The notes beneath the pieces were generated by a model. That model was not told the DNA's origin and searched no databases. It was given only the letters and a program-made list of their open reading frames with translations. 64,000 bases of DNA from Bisbaumannia salifodinae. Lineage in GTDB: Bacteria; Pseudomonadota; Gammaproteobacteria; Pseudomonadales; Halomonadaceae. The position numbers were made by a program, and so were the translations under genes. Position 1 is the stretch's first letter, and every line of letters begins with the position of its first letter. The stretch lies in the NCBI RefSeq assembly GCF_039522585.1, contig NZ_BAAADR010000021.1, one strand, 5' to 3'. This document shows, piece by piece, positions 25,717-33,513 of the stretch.

Positions 25717-26406
25717 ATGAGCCCGACTGGGGTGACGCCCGCCCTGGCGATCGTGATCCCGGTGCTCGACGAGGCCGAGAACCTGCCGGGGCTGCTCGCC
25801 GCCCTGGCCGAGTACCGCGCCGCCGGGGACGAGATCCTGGTGGTGGATGGCGGTAGCCGGGATGCCGGCCCGGCGCTGGCCCGGGCCGCCGGGGGGACCC
25901 TGATCGAGTCGCCCCGGGGCCGCGCCGCCCAGATGAATGCCGGCGCCGCGGTGGCCTTGGCACCGCGGCTGCTCTTCCTGCATGCCGATACCCGGCTTCC
26001 CGAGGGCGGCCGCGCCGCCCTGCTGGCGGCCCTGGCGACGGGCGATTGGGGGCGTTTCGATGTACGTATCGAGGGTCGCCACCCGCTGCTGCGCTGGGTG
26101 GCCTGGCTGATGAACCGGCGCTCGCGGCTGACCGGCATCGCCACCGGCGACCAGGCGATCTTCGTTACCCGACAGGCCTTCGACGCCGTGGGGGGCTACC
26201 CGGACCAGCCGCTGATGGAGGATATCGAGCTCTCCCGGCGCCTCAAGCGCCGCGGCCGATCGCGCTGCCTGCGCCTGACCGTCACCACCTCCGGGCGGCG
26301 CTGGGAGCGCCGCGGGGTCTGTCGCACCATCCTGCTGATGTGGCGGCTGCGCCTGGCCTACTGGCTGGGCGCTAGCCCCGAGGCCCTGGCGCGGCGTTAT
26401 CATTGA
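25717..26406 (+). CDS. Family 2 glycosyltransferase (TIGR04283-like)
   Basis: 229 residues with a GT-A fold start IVIPVLDEAENLPGLLAAL, the nucleotide-binding DEILVVDGGSRDAG and the metal-site LFLHADTRLP. The acceptor-side GDQAIFVTRQAFDAVGGYPD and MEDIELSRRLKRRG follow. The pattern matches the TIGR04283 group, linked in other bacteria to arsenosugar or unknown lipid glycosides; no arsenic genes lie here. The ATG is two bases after the polA stop, so it is probably cotranscribed. Confidence 0.85.
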   Translation: MSPTGVTPALAIVIPVLDEAENLPGLLAALAEYRAAGDEILVVDGGSRDAGPALARAAGGTLIESPRGRAAQMNAGAAVALAPRLLFLHADTRLPEGGRAALLAALATGDWGRFDVRIEGRHPLLRWVAWLMNRRSRLTGIATGDQAIFVTRQAFDAVGGYPDQPLMEDIELSRRLKRRGRSRCLRLTVTTSGRRWERRGVCRTILLMWRLRLAYWLGASPEALARRYH

Positions 26407-26464
26407 GTTAGCCGTTGAGCGAGTCGCCGAGTCAGTCGCCGAGCCGGTCGCTAAGTCAGCGGGG
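26405..26464. repeat. Five imperfect 12-bp direct repeats between convergent genes
   Basis: Units GAGTTAGCCGTT, GAGCGAGTCGCC, GAGTCAGTCGCC, GAGCCGGTCGCT and AAGTCAGCGGGG run in phase from 26405 to 26464. They overlap the glycosyltransferase stop and the end of the TauE/SafE gene. No start codon uses this frame. Probably replication slippage. Confidence 0.6.
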
Positions 26465-27169
26465 AATCAGCAGCACGATGCCGGAGATCAGCGCGAAGGT
26501 CAGCACCCCCAGGCGCATGCGCCGGGCATCCAGGCGATGATGCACCAGGCGGCTGGCGATACTGCCCACGGCCAGGGCCGGCAGCAGGGCCAGGGCCCAT
26601 AGCCACTGATGGGGCTGGAACTGGCCGGCCAGGGCGAGGATGGCCAGGGAGATCAGCTCGCCGACCAGGAAGCACAGGGCGATGGTGGCGCGCAGCACCG
26701 GCCCCGGGCGGTGCTGGTAGAGCAGCGCCAGCGGCGGGCCGCCGACCCCGGTGGCGGTCTCGGTGACCCCGGTGACCAGGCCCACCGCGGCGCAGGCGCT
26801 GCGATTGGGCTGGAAGACCGGGGCGAAGAGCCCCGCCAGCACGGCGAGGATGGTGGAGGCGCCGATCACCTGGTTGAGGCCGTCGGCGGACATCACCACC
26901 AGGATGCCCAGGCCTGCCAGGGTCCCCGGCAGGCGCCCCAGGCTGACCCAGCCCACCCCCTTCCAGTCGATGGCGTCGCGTTCCCGCAGCCCCACATAGC
27001 CGTTGAGGGGCAGCATCAGGATCAGCAGGGCGACCGGCAGCAGGTCCGGTCGCAGCAGCCCCATCACCGGCGCCACCACCAGGGCGAAGCCGATGCCCAC
27101 GGCGCCCTGGATAAAGGCCGCCACGGCGGTGGCCAGGGCCAGGGTCAGGAAGATCGTGACATCACCCAT
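26456..27169 (-). CDS. TauE/SafE family permease
   Basis: A 237-residue membrane protein of about eight helices with the family's duplicated half pattern: AFIQGAVGIGFALVVAPVMG near the start and GVTETATGVGGPPLALLY in the second half. Relatives export sulfite or sulfonate metabolites. It is the last gene of a minus-strand operon behind a nucleobase permease and an amidohydrolase, overlapping the latter by 8 bp. In that setting it may move a product of the degraded base or an unrelated anion; the sequence does not say. Confidence 0.85.
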   Translation of the reverse strand: MGDVTIFLTLALATAVAAFIQGAVGIGFALVVAPVMGLLRPDLLPVALLILMLPLNGYVGLRERDAIDWKGVGWVSLGRLPGTLAGLGILVVMSADGLNQVIGASTILAVLAGLFAPVFQPNRSACAAVGLVTGVTETATGVGGPPLALLYQHRPGPVLRATIALCFLVGELISLAILALAGQFQPHQWLWALALLPALAVGSIASRLVHHRLDARRMRLGVLTFALISGIVLLIPR

Positions 27170-28637
27170 GATGCTGGCGCCTCGCGCTATCCAGGGCCTC
27201 GGCGATCATCGCCTTGCCGCGGCTGCGGGCGCGGTGCTCGCTGGCCTCGGGGTGGACGCGATAGATCGGCGCCTCGCGCACCGCGGCGGCGGCCTCGCGC
27301 ACCCGGCGCAGCAGGGCGCGACCATCCCACTCCAGGGGCCAGCCCTGCCAGAGGCGCAGGCGACCGTTGGTGAAGACGGCGGTGATCTGGTCACGGCTGG
27401 CGTAGCGCACCAGCTCCCAGGGGCGATCCCAGGAGGGCGTCATCTCCGGCACCTCCAGGTCCACCAGCAGGAAGTCGGCGGCCAGCCCCGGGGCGATCTC
27501 GCCGGTCAGGCCCTTGAGCCCCGCGGCATCGGCGCCGCCGCGGGTGGCCTGCTCCAGCCAGCGCCAGCCGCCGCCGCAGGAGGAGTCGCCGCTGGCCAGC
27601 CCGAAGGCCAGGCGCTGGCTGGTCTCGGCGGCATCCAGCAGGCGGAAGCCGTCGCTGCGGGTACCGTCGGTGCCCAGGCCGAGGCGGATTCCCAGCGCCG
27701 CCATCTGCAGGGCCGGGGCCACCGCATTGCCCTTCCAGCTGCTGGCCACCGGATTGAAGGCCACCGCGGTGTCGGTGTCGCGCAGCAGGTTGAGCTCGTC
27801 CGGGGTGACCAGGGTGGCATGGGCCACCAGGGCCTGGGGGCCCAGGGCGCCGACCGCATGCAGGTGCTCCAGGGGGCGCTGGCGGCGCGCCACCAGGGAG
27901 CGTTCCACCGCCTGCAGGTGCTCGTTGACATGGGTCTGGAAGATCACCCCCGCCTCCGCGCTCAGCGCGGAGGCGGCGTGCAGCATGGCGTCGCTGGCCA
28001 CCTCGGGGATCGATACCGCCAGCGACGGGCTGACCAGGGGGTGGGATTGCCACTGGGCCAGGTGCCGCTCGGCCCGTTGCAGGATCGCCGTCCTGGCCTC
28101 GGGGTCGGAGTCGCTGGCGCCGCCGCCCAGGTCATTGCAGATCATCCCCAGCACACAGCGCAGGCCGGTCTCCTCGGCGGCCCGGGCGATGGCCGTCATA
28201 TCGGCGGCGGAGCGGGTGCCGGCATCCACGGCGGTGGTGAAGCCGCCGCGCAGCGCCTCCAGGGCCGCCAGCTTGGCCGACAGGTGCAGCAGCTCCTCGT
28301 CGAGGCTGGCCTCCAGGGGAATCCAGATGCGCTTGAAGATCTCCGAGGGTTCGCCGAACACCAGGGACTTGCCCAGGGACTGGGTCAGGTGGTGGTGGGT
28401 GTCGATCAGCCCCGGCATCAGCAAGTGCCCTGGTAGTTCGATGGGGGTCAGCTCCGGGTGGCGGCGGCACAGGGCCGTGGCATCGCCCACCTCCTGGAAC
28501 TTGCCCGCGGCGACCAGTACCGCCTGATGCTTCTGGCAGCCCTCGGGGAGCAGCACCTCCTCGGGCAGCAGCAGCAGGGTCTCGTCGTTGAGGCGATCGG
28601 GCGTCAGCCGTGGCGCGGAGCGGGTGGGATGGGTCAT
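27162..28637 (-). CDS. Amidohydrolase, ATZ/TRZ (purine/pyrimidine deaminase-like) family
   Basis: A 491-residue metal-dependent hydrolase of the subgroup with guanine/8-oxoguanine deaminases and triazine hydrolases. The metal motif is MPGLIDTHHHLTQSL near residue 75-89. Further ligands sit in FQTHVNEH, VAHATLVTPDEL and LGLGTDGTRSDG. The order nucleobase permease, this enzyme, TauE/SafE supports a role in deaminating an imported base. The exact substrate cannot be assigned. The start is three bases after the permease stop. Confidence 0.8.
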   Translation of the reverse strand: MTHPTRSAPRLTPDRLNDETLLLLPEEVLLPEGCQKHQAVLVAAGKFQEVGDATALCRRHPELTPIELPGHLLMPGLIDTHHHLTQSLGKSLVFGEPSEIFKRIWIPLEASLDEELLHLSAKLAALEALRGGFTTAVDAGTRSAADMTAIARAAEETGLRCVLGMICNDLGGGASDSDPEARTAILQRAERHLAQWQSHPLVSPSLAVSIPEVASDAMLHAASALSAEAGVIFQTHVNEHLQAVERSLVARRQRPLEHLHAVGALGPQALVAHATLVTPDELNLLRDTDTAVAFNPVASSWKGNAVAPALQMAALGIRLGLGTDGTRSDGFRLLDAAETSQRLAFGLASGDSSCGGGWRWLEQATRGGADAAGLKGLTGEIAPGLAADFLLVDLEVPEMTPSWDRPWELVRYASRDQITAVFTNGRLRLWQGWPLEWDGRALLRRVREAAAAVREAPIYRVHPEASEHRARSRGKAMIAEALDSARRQHHG

Positions 28638-28640
28638 GCC

Positions 28641-30011
28641 TTAGTCTCCCTTGGAGGCATCGAGGGGGGCCGCTGCACCGCCGTTACGCGGCTGGCGCGA
28701 GGTCCCCAGGTGATGGAAGAGAATATTCACCAGCACCGCGGTGAGGGTGCCCATGGCCAGGCCATTGCCCAGCACGATCTGCAGGTGCTGCGGGAAGGCG
28801 CTGTAGAAGCCCGGCACCACGATGGGCAGGATGCCCATGGCCAGGGCCGCGGCCAGGGTGAACATATTGCCGTTCTGATCGAAGTCCACCTTGCGCAGGA
28901 TATTGATGCCCATCACGCCGATGATGGCGAAGACGATTACCGCGGTCCCCGCCACCACGGCGGTGGGGACGGCATGGGCCAGCCGCCCCAGGGGCGCGAT
29001 CAGGGCCAGCAGCACCAGCATGGCGCCGGCGGCGATGGTCACGTAGCGGGAGCGCACCCCGGTGGCGCGGATGATGCCGATGTTCTCGCCGCTGGTGATG
29101 ATCAGCGAGGTGCCGAAGCAGCCGCCGAACAGCGAGCCCAGGGCATCGGCGCGGATATTGCGCGGCACGATGGCCTTGTGGTCGCCCTTGCGGCCGACGA
29201 TCTCGGCGGTGGCCAGGGTCTGGCCGGTGGCCTCGGTCATCGACACCACGCAGAAGATCAGCAGCGGCAGGGAGGCGAAGAGATCGAACTTCGGCATGCC
29301 GAAGGGGAAGGGTTGGGGGAAGGCCACGACCGGACCGGTGAGCACGTTGTCGAAGCTCATGGCGCCGCTGAGGACGGCCACCGTCGCCCCGGCCAGCAGG
29401 CCGAGCATCACGGCGATACGCTGCCAGATGCCGCTGAGGCAGCGGGCGAAGAGCACGGTGCAGGCGATGGTGACCAGGGCCAGGGCGATGCCGCCCATGC
29501 TGGCGAACTCCGGCGAACCGGGGCGCCCGGTGATCAGGCCGCCGAAGATGCGGATCAGGTTGATCGCCACCAGCAGCAGCATGGTGCCGATGACGATGGG
29601 CGGAAAGTACTTCAGCAGCCGGGTGAAGAAGGGCAGGGCCAGGAAATAGAAGAGGCCGGTGAGGATCACCGCGCCGGTGGCGGTCTGCAGGTCGGTGGCC
29701 TGGGCGATGGCCAGGAAGATCACCAGGGGGGCGCCGCCGGGGACCTGCACGAAGGGCAGGCGGGCGCCGAAGCCGAAGGCGCCGACGGACTGCAGGATGC
29801 CGGCCAGGCCACAGGCCAGGAAGATGGCGCTCATCAGGCCCACGGTGACGTCGTCCGGCAGGTCCAGGGTATGGCCGATCAGGAAGGCTGCGGTGATGGG
29901 GGCGGCCGCCATCACCAGCACATGCTGCAGCCCATAGAGCAGCAGGGTGCCCAGGGGCAACCGCTCGTCCACGGGCTCGACCGCCTCGGTTGGCTTGGGG
30001 GTGGTGTTCAT
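28641..30011 (-). CDS. NCS2 family nucleobase:cation symporter (xanthine/uracil permease)
   Basis: 456 residues, about 14 membrane spans. The family's first-helix motif YGLQHVLVM and the substrate-site stretch MTEATGQT are present, as is the signature TSGENIGIIRATGVRSRYV. NCS2 carriers import uracil, xanthine, urate or guanine/hypoxanthine; which base is undetermined. It is the first gene of a three-gene operon and divergent from a LysR regulator. Confidence 0.9.
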   Translation of the reverse strand: MNTTPKPTEAVEPVDERLPLGTLLLYGLQHVLVMAAAPITAAFLIGHTLDLPDDVTVGLMSAIFLACGLAGILQSVGAFGFGARLPFVQVPGGAPLVIFLAIAQATDLQTATGAVILTGLFYFLALPFFTRLLKYFPPIVIGTMLLLVAINLIRIFGGLITGRPGSPEFASMGGIALALVTIACTVLFARCLSGIWQRIAVMLGLLAGATVAVLSGAMSFDNVLTGPVVAFPQPFPFGMPKFDLFASLPLLIFCVVSMTEATGQTLATAEIVGRKGDHKAIVPRNIRADALGSLFGGCFGTSLIITSGENIGIIRATGVRSRYVTIAAGAMLVLLALIAPLGRLAHAVPTAVVAGTAVIVFAIIGVMGINILRKVDFDQNGNMFTLAAALAMGILPIVVPGFYSAFPQHLQIVLGNGLAMGTLTAVLVNILFHHLGTSRQPRNGGAAAPLDASKGD

Positions 30012-30116
30012 CGGGAGTCCTCTTGTTGTTGTGAGCGCCGGCCGCGGGAAAGCGGCCGGTACCTCAACCCTAGCGAGCCCTTGTGTTCTGTTCCATAATA
30101 TTGTTTCGCACTAATC

Positions 30117-30133
30117 GTTGCCTAAATGGCAAC
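30117..30133. promoter_or_regulatory. Putative LysR operator for the nucleobase operon
   Basis: GTTGCC (30117-30122) and GGCAAC (30128-30133) form a perfect 6-bp inverted repeat with a 5-base spacer. It fits the T-N11-A dyad of LysR-type regulators and lies 16 bases before the regulator's start, in the divergent promoter region. Confidence 0.55.
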
Positions 30134-30149
30134 AGTTCGCGGGGGAGTC

Positions 30150-31055
30150 ATGCATCTGCTGTTGCCGGGACTACGCTACTTCGAGGAGGTCGCTCGCCAG
30201 GGCTCGTTGCGCCGGGCCGCGGAGCGGCTGCATGTGGCCGCCTCGGCGGTCAATCGCCAGATTCTCAAGCTGGAGGACGAGCTGGGGGTGCCGCTCTTCG
30301 AGCGCCTGCCGCGGGGGCTGCGGCTCTCCCCGGCCGGGGAACTGATGCTCGAGCAGGTGCGCCAGTGGCAGCGCGACGAGCGAGGCCTGCAGGAGGCCCT
30401 GGGGGAGATCCGCGGCAGCGGTTGTGCCGAGGTGCGTATCGCCAGCGTCGAGTCGCTGACCGACCAGCTATTGCCGGAGGTGCTGGCGGAGTTTCGTCGC
30501 GACTTTCCGCGGGTGCGCTTCGTGGTGATGACCGGCATGACCGACGCCATCCTCGAGCGGGTGGCCACCGGCGAGGCCGATATCGGCCTATGCATCAATC
30601 CGCCGACGCTGCCCAAGATCCACGTGATCGAGCAGGTGGCGCTGGAGTTCGGCGCCGTCGTGGCGCCGCACCATCCCCTGTCGGCGCAGGCCACGGTGAG
30701 TCTCGAGGAGTGCCTGGCGTATCCGGCGATCCTCCCCGACAGCGAGATGTTCCATGGCTCGACCCTGCAGCAGGTGCTGGCGCGGGCCGACCTCGAGGCG
30801 GCCCCCTATGTGGCCTGCAATCGTATCCTGGGCATCAAGTCGATGGCCCGGGCGGGCCTGGGGGTGGCCTTCCTCAATCGCCTCGATATCGCCCGGGAGC
30901 GGATCCATGGCGAGCTGCTGTTCCGGCCGCTGCGGGAGCGCAGTATCGCCAAGGCCCGGCTCAGTCTCTGCCGCCACAGTGACCGCGACCTGCCGCTGGC
31001 CACCGGGGTGCTGGTGGAACGGCTGCGCGAGGCGATGCTGGGCATCGAGCCCTGA
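30150..31055 (+). CDS. LysR family transcriptional regulator of the nucleobase operon
   Basis: 301 residues. The N-terminal winged helix reads LRYFEEVARQGSLRRAAERL, with the usual SAVNRQILKLEDELG recognition helix. A periplasmic-binding-like effector domain follows from about residue 90. The ATG at 30150 follows GGGGGAGT; an earlier in-frame ATG at 30126 has no ribosome site and lies inside the palindrome at 30117-30133. Being divergent from the NCS2 permease, it very likely controls that operon in response to the base or a metabolite. Confidence 0.88.
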   Translation: MHLLLPGLRYFEEVARQGSLRRAAERLHVAASAVNRQILKLEDELGVPLFERLPRGLRLSPAGELMLEQVRQWQRDERGLQEALGEIRGSGCAEVRIASVESLTDQLLPEVLAEFRRDFPRVRFVVMTGMTDAILERVATGEADIGLCINPPTLPKIHVIEQVALEFGAVVAPHHPLSAQATVSLEECLAYPAILPDSEMFHGSTLQQVLARADLEAAPYVACNRILGIKSMARAGLGVAFLNRLDIARERIHGELLFRPLRERSIAKARLSLCRHSDRDLPLATGVLVERLREAMLGIEP

Positions 31056-31101
31056 GGGCGCGGCTCAGGCGTGGGGTCCCGAGGGCCTGGCCCAAATGCA
31101 A

Positions 31102-31127
31102 AGACCCGCGGCCTGGGCCGCGGGTCT
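31102..31127. terminator. Strong hairpin between convergent lysR and iron-binding protein genes
   Basis: Left arm AGACCCGCGGCC (31102-31113) pairs fully with 31116-31127. There is no clear T run. It lies 46 bases past the LysR stop and 28 bases from the end of the futA-like gene, so it probably serves both. Confidence 0.75.
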
Positions 31128-31154
31128 CGGGATGCACCGGTTAAGGCGTGACGC

Positions 31155-32183
31155 TTAGCGCCAGCCGACGCGATCGAAGATGCGGATCGCTTCCGGGTTG
31201 TTCTCGCCGAGGACGCTGATATTCAGGTCATCCTTCTTGAAGTCGCCCCAGGCTTCCAGGTCGTCGCTCTTCGCCACGCCATCGACGACCGGGAACTCGT
31301 AGTTGCCGGCGGCGAACAGCTCCTGAGCGGTGTCGGAGGCCAGGAATTCCAGCAGGCGAATGGCGTTGTCGCGGTTCGGTGCGCCTTCCACCACGCCGGC
31401 GCCGCCGACATTGACGTGGGCGCCGCGGTCGTCCTGGTTGGGGAAGTAGATGCCGACGCGGCTCGCCGCCTCGCGATCCGCCTCGTCATCGGAGTTGAGC
31501 AGACGCACATAGTAGTAGTGGTTGGCCACGGCGATATCGCACTCGCCGCTGGCCACGCCACGGATCTGGTCGGTGTCGCCGCCCTCGGGATCGCGGGCCA
31601 TGTTGTTGACCACGCCCTGGGCCCAGGCCTCGGCTTCCTCTTCGCCATGATGGGCGATCATCGAGGCCAGCAGGGACTGGTTGTAGATATTGTTGGAGGA
31701 GCGAATGCAGACCTGGCCTTCGAAGCGCGGATCGGCGAGGTTCTCGTAGCTGCCGATCTCGCTGGGGTCGACGTTCTCAAGATCATAGAAGATCGCCCGC
31801 ACCCGCTGGCTGAAGCCGAACCACAGGCCCTCCGGATGGCGCATGGATTCCGGCAGGCGCTCGTCGAGCACCTCGGAGTCGATGCCCTGGAAGATGCCTT
31901 CCTGCTCGGCGCGCCACAGGCGGCCGGCGTCCACGGTGATCATCACATCGGCGGGACTGGCCGCGCCCTCGCGCTGGATACGCTGGATCAGCTGGTCGGA
32001 GTCGCCCTCCAGCACATTGACCTCGATGCCGGTCTCGGCGGTGAAGGCATCGTAGAGGGCCTGGTCGGAGTCATAGTGCCGCGCGGAGTAGATGTTCACC
32101 TCGTCGGCGGCGACCTGGGAAGCGAAGGCCGAGCCGGCCATGACCATGGCGACGGTGGCGGCGAGACGGTGGCGGTTGAGCAT
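31155..32183 (-). CDS. Ferric iron ABC transporter substrate-binding protein (FutA/FbpA type)
   Basis: 342 residues. A signal peptide ends near residue 26 (QVAA-DEVNIYSARHYDSD). The mature protein has the class of iron ligands typical of FutA: Tyr in NIYSARHY and a tyrosine triplet in VANHYYYVRLLNSDDE. It binds Fe(III) in the periplasm and passes it to the permease. The gene is divergent from the ATPase gene. A Fur-like site lies 35-53 bases upstream of its start. The permease gene sits on the same strand but beyond the ATPase gene. Confidence 0.92.
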   Translation of the reverse strand: MLNRHRLAATVAMVMAGSAFASQVAADEVNIYSARHYDSDQALYDAFTAETGIEVNVLEGDSDQLIQRIQREGAASPADVMITVDAGRLWRAEQEGIFQGIDSEVLDERLPESMRHPEGLWFGFSQRVRAIFYDLENVDPSEIGSYENLADPRFEGQVCIRSSNNIYNQSLLASMIAHHGEEEAEAWAQGVVNNMARDPEGGDTDQIRGVASGECDIAVANHYYYVRLLNSDDEADREAASRVGIYFPNQDDRGAHVNVGGAGVVEGAPNRDNAIRLLEFLASDTAQELFAAGNYEFPVVDGVAKSDDLEAWGDFKKDDLNISVLGENNPEAIRIFDRVGWR

Positions 32184-32217
32184 CGAGCACCCCTGTGAGT
32201 AATGTATTGATTTTTGC

Positions 32218-32236
32218 TAGAATGATAATACTTCGT
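32218..32236. promoter_or_regulatory. Fur-like box between the iron-binding protein and ATPase genes
   Basis: The 19-mer TAGAATGATAATACTTCGT contains AATGATAAT, the core of the Fur box, and matches the Escherichia coli 19-bp consensus at 12 positions by my count. It stands in the AT-rich divergent region, where one bound Fur dimer could control both genes. Confidence 0.6.
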
Positions 32237-32394
32237 ATTAGTTTCAGTAACATTGAACAGCTTCGTATCCCCTTCGTCAATACTCCATCGCGACGCCGGG
32301 ATGAGAATGCGAGTAAAAGGTAACCGCACTTGGCTCTTTCTCGCGTAAGATGGGCGGACACGTCTTCGTCGTTGAACCCGACCCGTTCGAGCCT

Positions 32395-33513
32395 ATGACC
32401 AGCACCGAGACCCTCGCCGATATCGCCCAGGTCGCGCCGCACCCCGCCGGCGCTCTCTCCATGCAAAGTGTCCGCCATGCCTACGATGGCCATGCCGTGG
32501 TCCATGATGTCAGCCTGGACATGGCGCCGGGGGAGGTGGTCTGCCTGCTTGGCCCCTCCGGCTGTGGCAAGACCACCCTGCTGCGCATCGCCGCGGGCCT
32601 GGAGCCGTTGCAGCAGGGCGAGCTCTTCCTGGGCGACGAGCGCATCGCCGGACCGGGGCTGCGGCACCTGCCGCCGGAGAAGCGCAACGTCGGCCTGGCC
32701 TTCCAGGACTCGGCGCTCTTCCCGCACCTGACGGTGCTCGACAATGTCACCTTCGGTCTCGAGGGCCAGCCCGCCAAGTTGCGCCAGCAGCGCGCCCTGG
32801 CACTGCTCGACCAGTTGGGCATGGCCGGCTACGCCAAGAGCTACCCGCATATGCTCTCCGGGGGCCAGCAGCAGCGCGTGGCCCTGGCCCGGGCCCTGGC
32901 CCCGGCGCCGCAGCTGATGCTGCTGGACGAGCCCTTCTCCAGCCTGGACGCGCGGCTGCGCGATCGCATCCGCGACGACACCCTGCATGTGCTCAAGAAG
33001 GTCGGCGCGGCCACCCTGCTGGTGACCCACGACCCGGAGGAGGCGATGTTCATGGCAGACCGCATCGCCCTGATGCGCGACGGACGCATCGTGCAGATGG
33101 GCACGCCCCAGGAGCTCTACTGCGAGCCCGAGGATCCCTTCGTGGTGACCTTTTTCGGCGAGGTCAACGAGTGGCGGGGGGAGGTGCGCAACGGCGTGGT
33201 GCAGACCCCGGTGGGGCCGGTGCGCGCCGCGGGGCTGGCCGAGGGCGCCGCCGCCCGGGTGCTGATCCGCCCCGAGGCGCTGAGCGTCACGTCCCTGGAG
33301 GCCCCCGCCGAGCACGGCGCCAGCCATGTGATCATGGCGCGGCTGCTGGGGCGCTCCAGCCTGCTGCATATCTGCGCCCACTGGCCGGATGGCGAGCATC
33401 ACCTGCATGCCCGGGTACCGGGGGTCTTCCTGCCCGAGGAGGGCCAGCCGGTCACGCTGACCCTGGATCCGTCACAGGTCTTCGTCTTCGCGGACGCCGC
33501 TGCCGGGGCGTGA
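32395..33513 (+). CDS. Ferric iron ABC transporter ATP-binding protein (FbpC/PotA-like)
   Basis: 372 residues from the ATG at 32395 (an in-frame ATG at 32350 is also possible; neither has a strong ribosome site). Walker A GPSGCGKTT lies at 53-61. It also has the Q-loop LAFQDSALFPHL, signature LSGGQQQRVALARAL, Walker B MLLDEPFSSLD and a C-terminal TOBE regulatory domain. It energises iron uptake with the neighbouring binding protein and permease. Its 3' end overlaps the convergent permease gene by 42 bp, which is unusual for subunits of one transporter. Confidence 0.9.
   Translation: MTSTETLADIAQVAPHPAGALSMQSVRHAYDGHAVVHDVSLDMAPGEVVCLLGPSGCGKTTLLRIAAGLEPLQQGELFLGDERIAGPGLRHLPPEKRNVGLAFQDSALFPHLTVLDNVTFGLEGQPAKLRQQRALALLDQLGMAGYAKSYPHMLSGGQQQRVALARALAPAPQLMLLDEPFSSLDARLRDRIRDDTLHVLKKVGAATLLVTHDPEEAMFMADRIALMRDGRIVQMGTPQELYCEPEDPFVVTFFGEVNEWRGEVRNGVVQTPVGPVRAAGLAEGAAARVLIRPEALSVTSLEAPAEHGASHVIMARLLGRSSLLHICAHWPDGEHHLHARVPGVFLPEEGQPVTLTLDPSQVFVFADAAAGA

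Noticed and set aside
22533..26144. 1203-codon open frame on the minus strand opposite polA
   Set aside because: Its translation over polA is rich in Gln, His, Gly and Leu without domains, as expected of GC-rich antisense frames. Only the last 88 residues (DUF2782) are real.
26405..26464. Tandem 12-bp repeats considered as a CRISPR or regulator array
   Set aside because: Units are short, contiguous and imperfect, with no spacers and no cas genes; slippage explains them.
28458..30098. 546-codon plus-strand frame opposite the NCS2 permease
   Set aside because: Gly/Gln/His-rich shadow of a real membrane protein gene.
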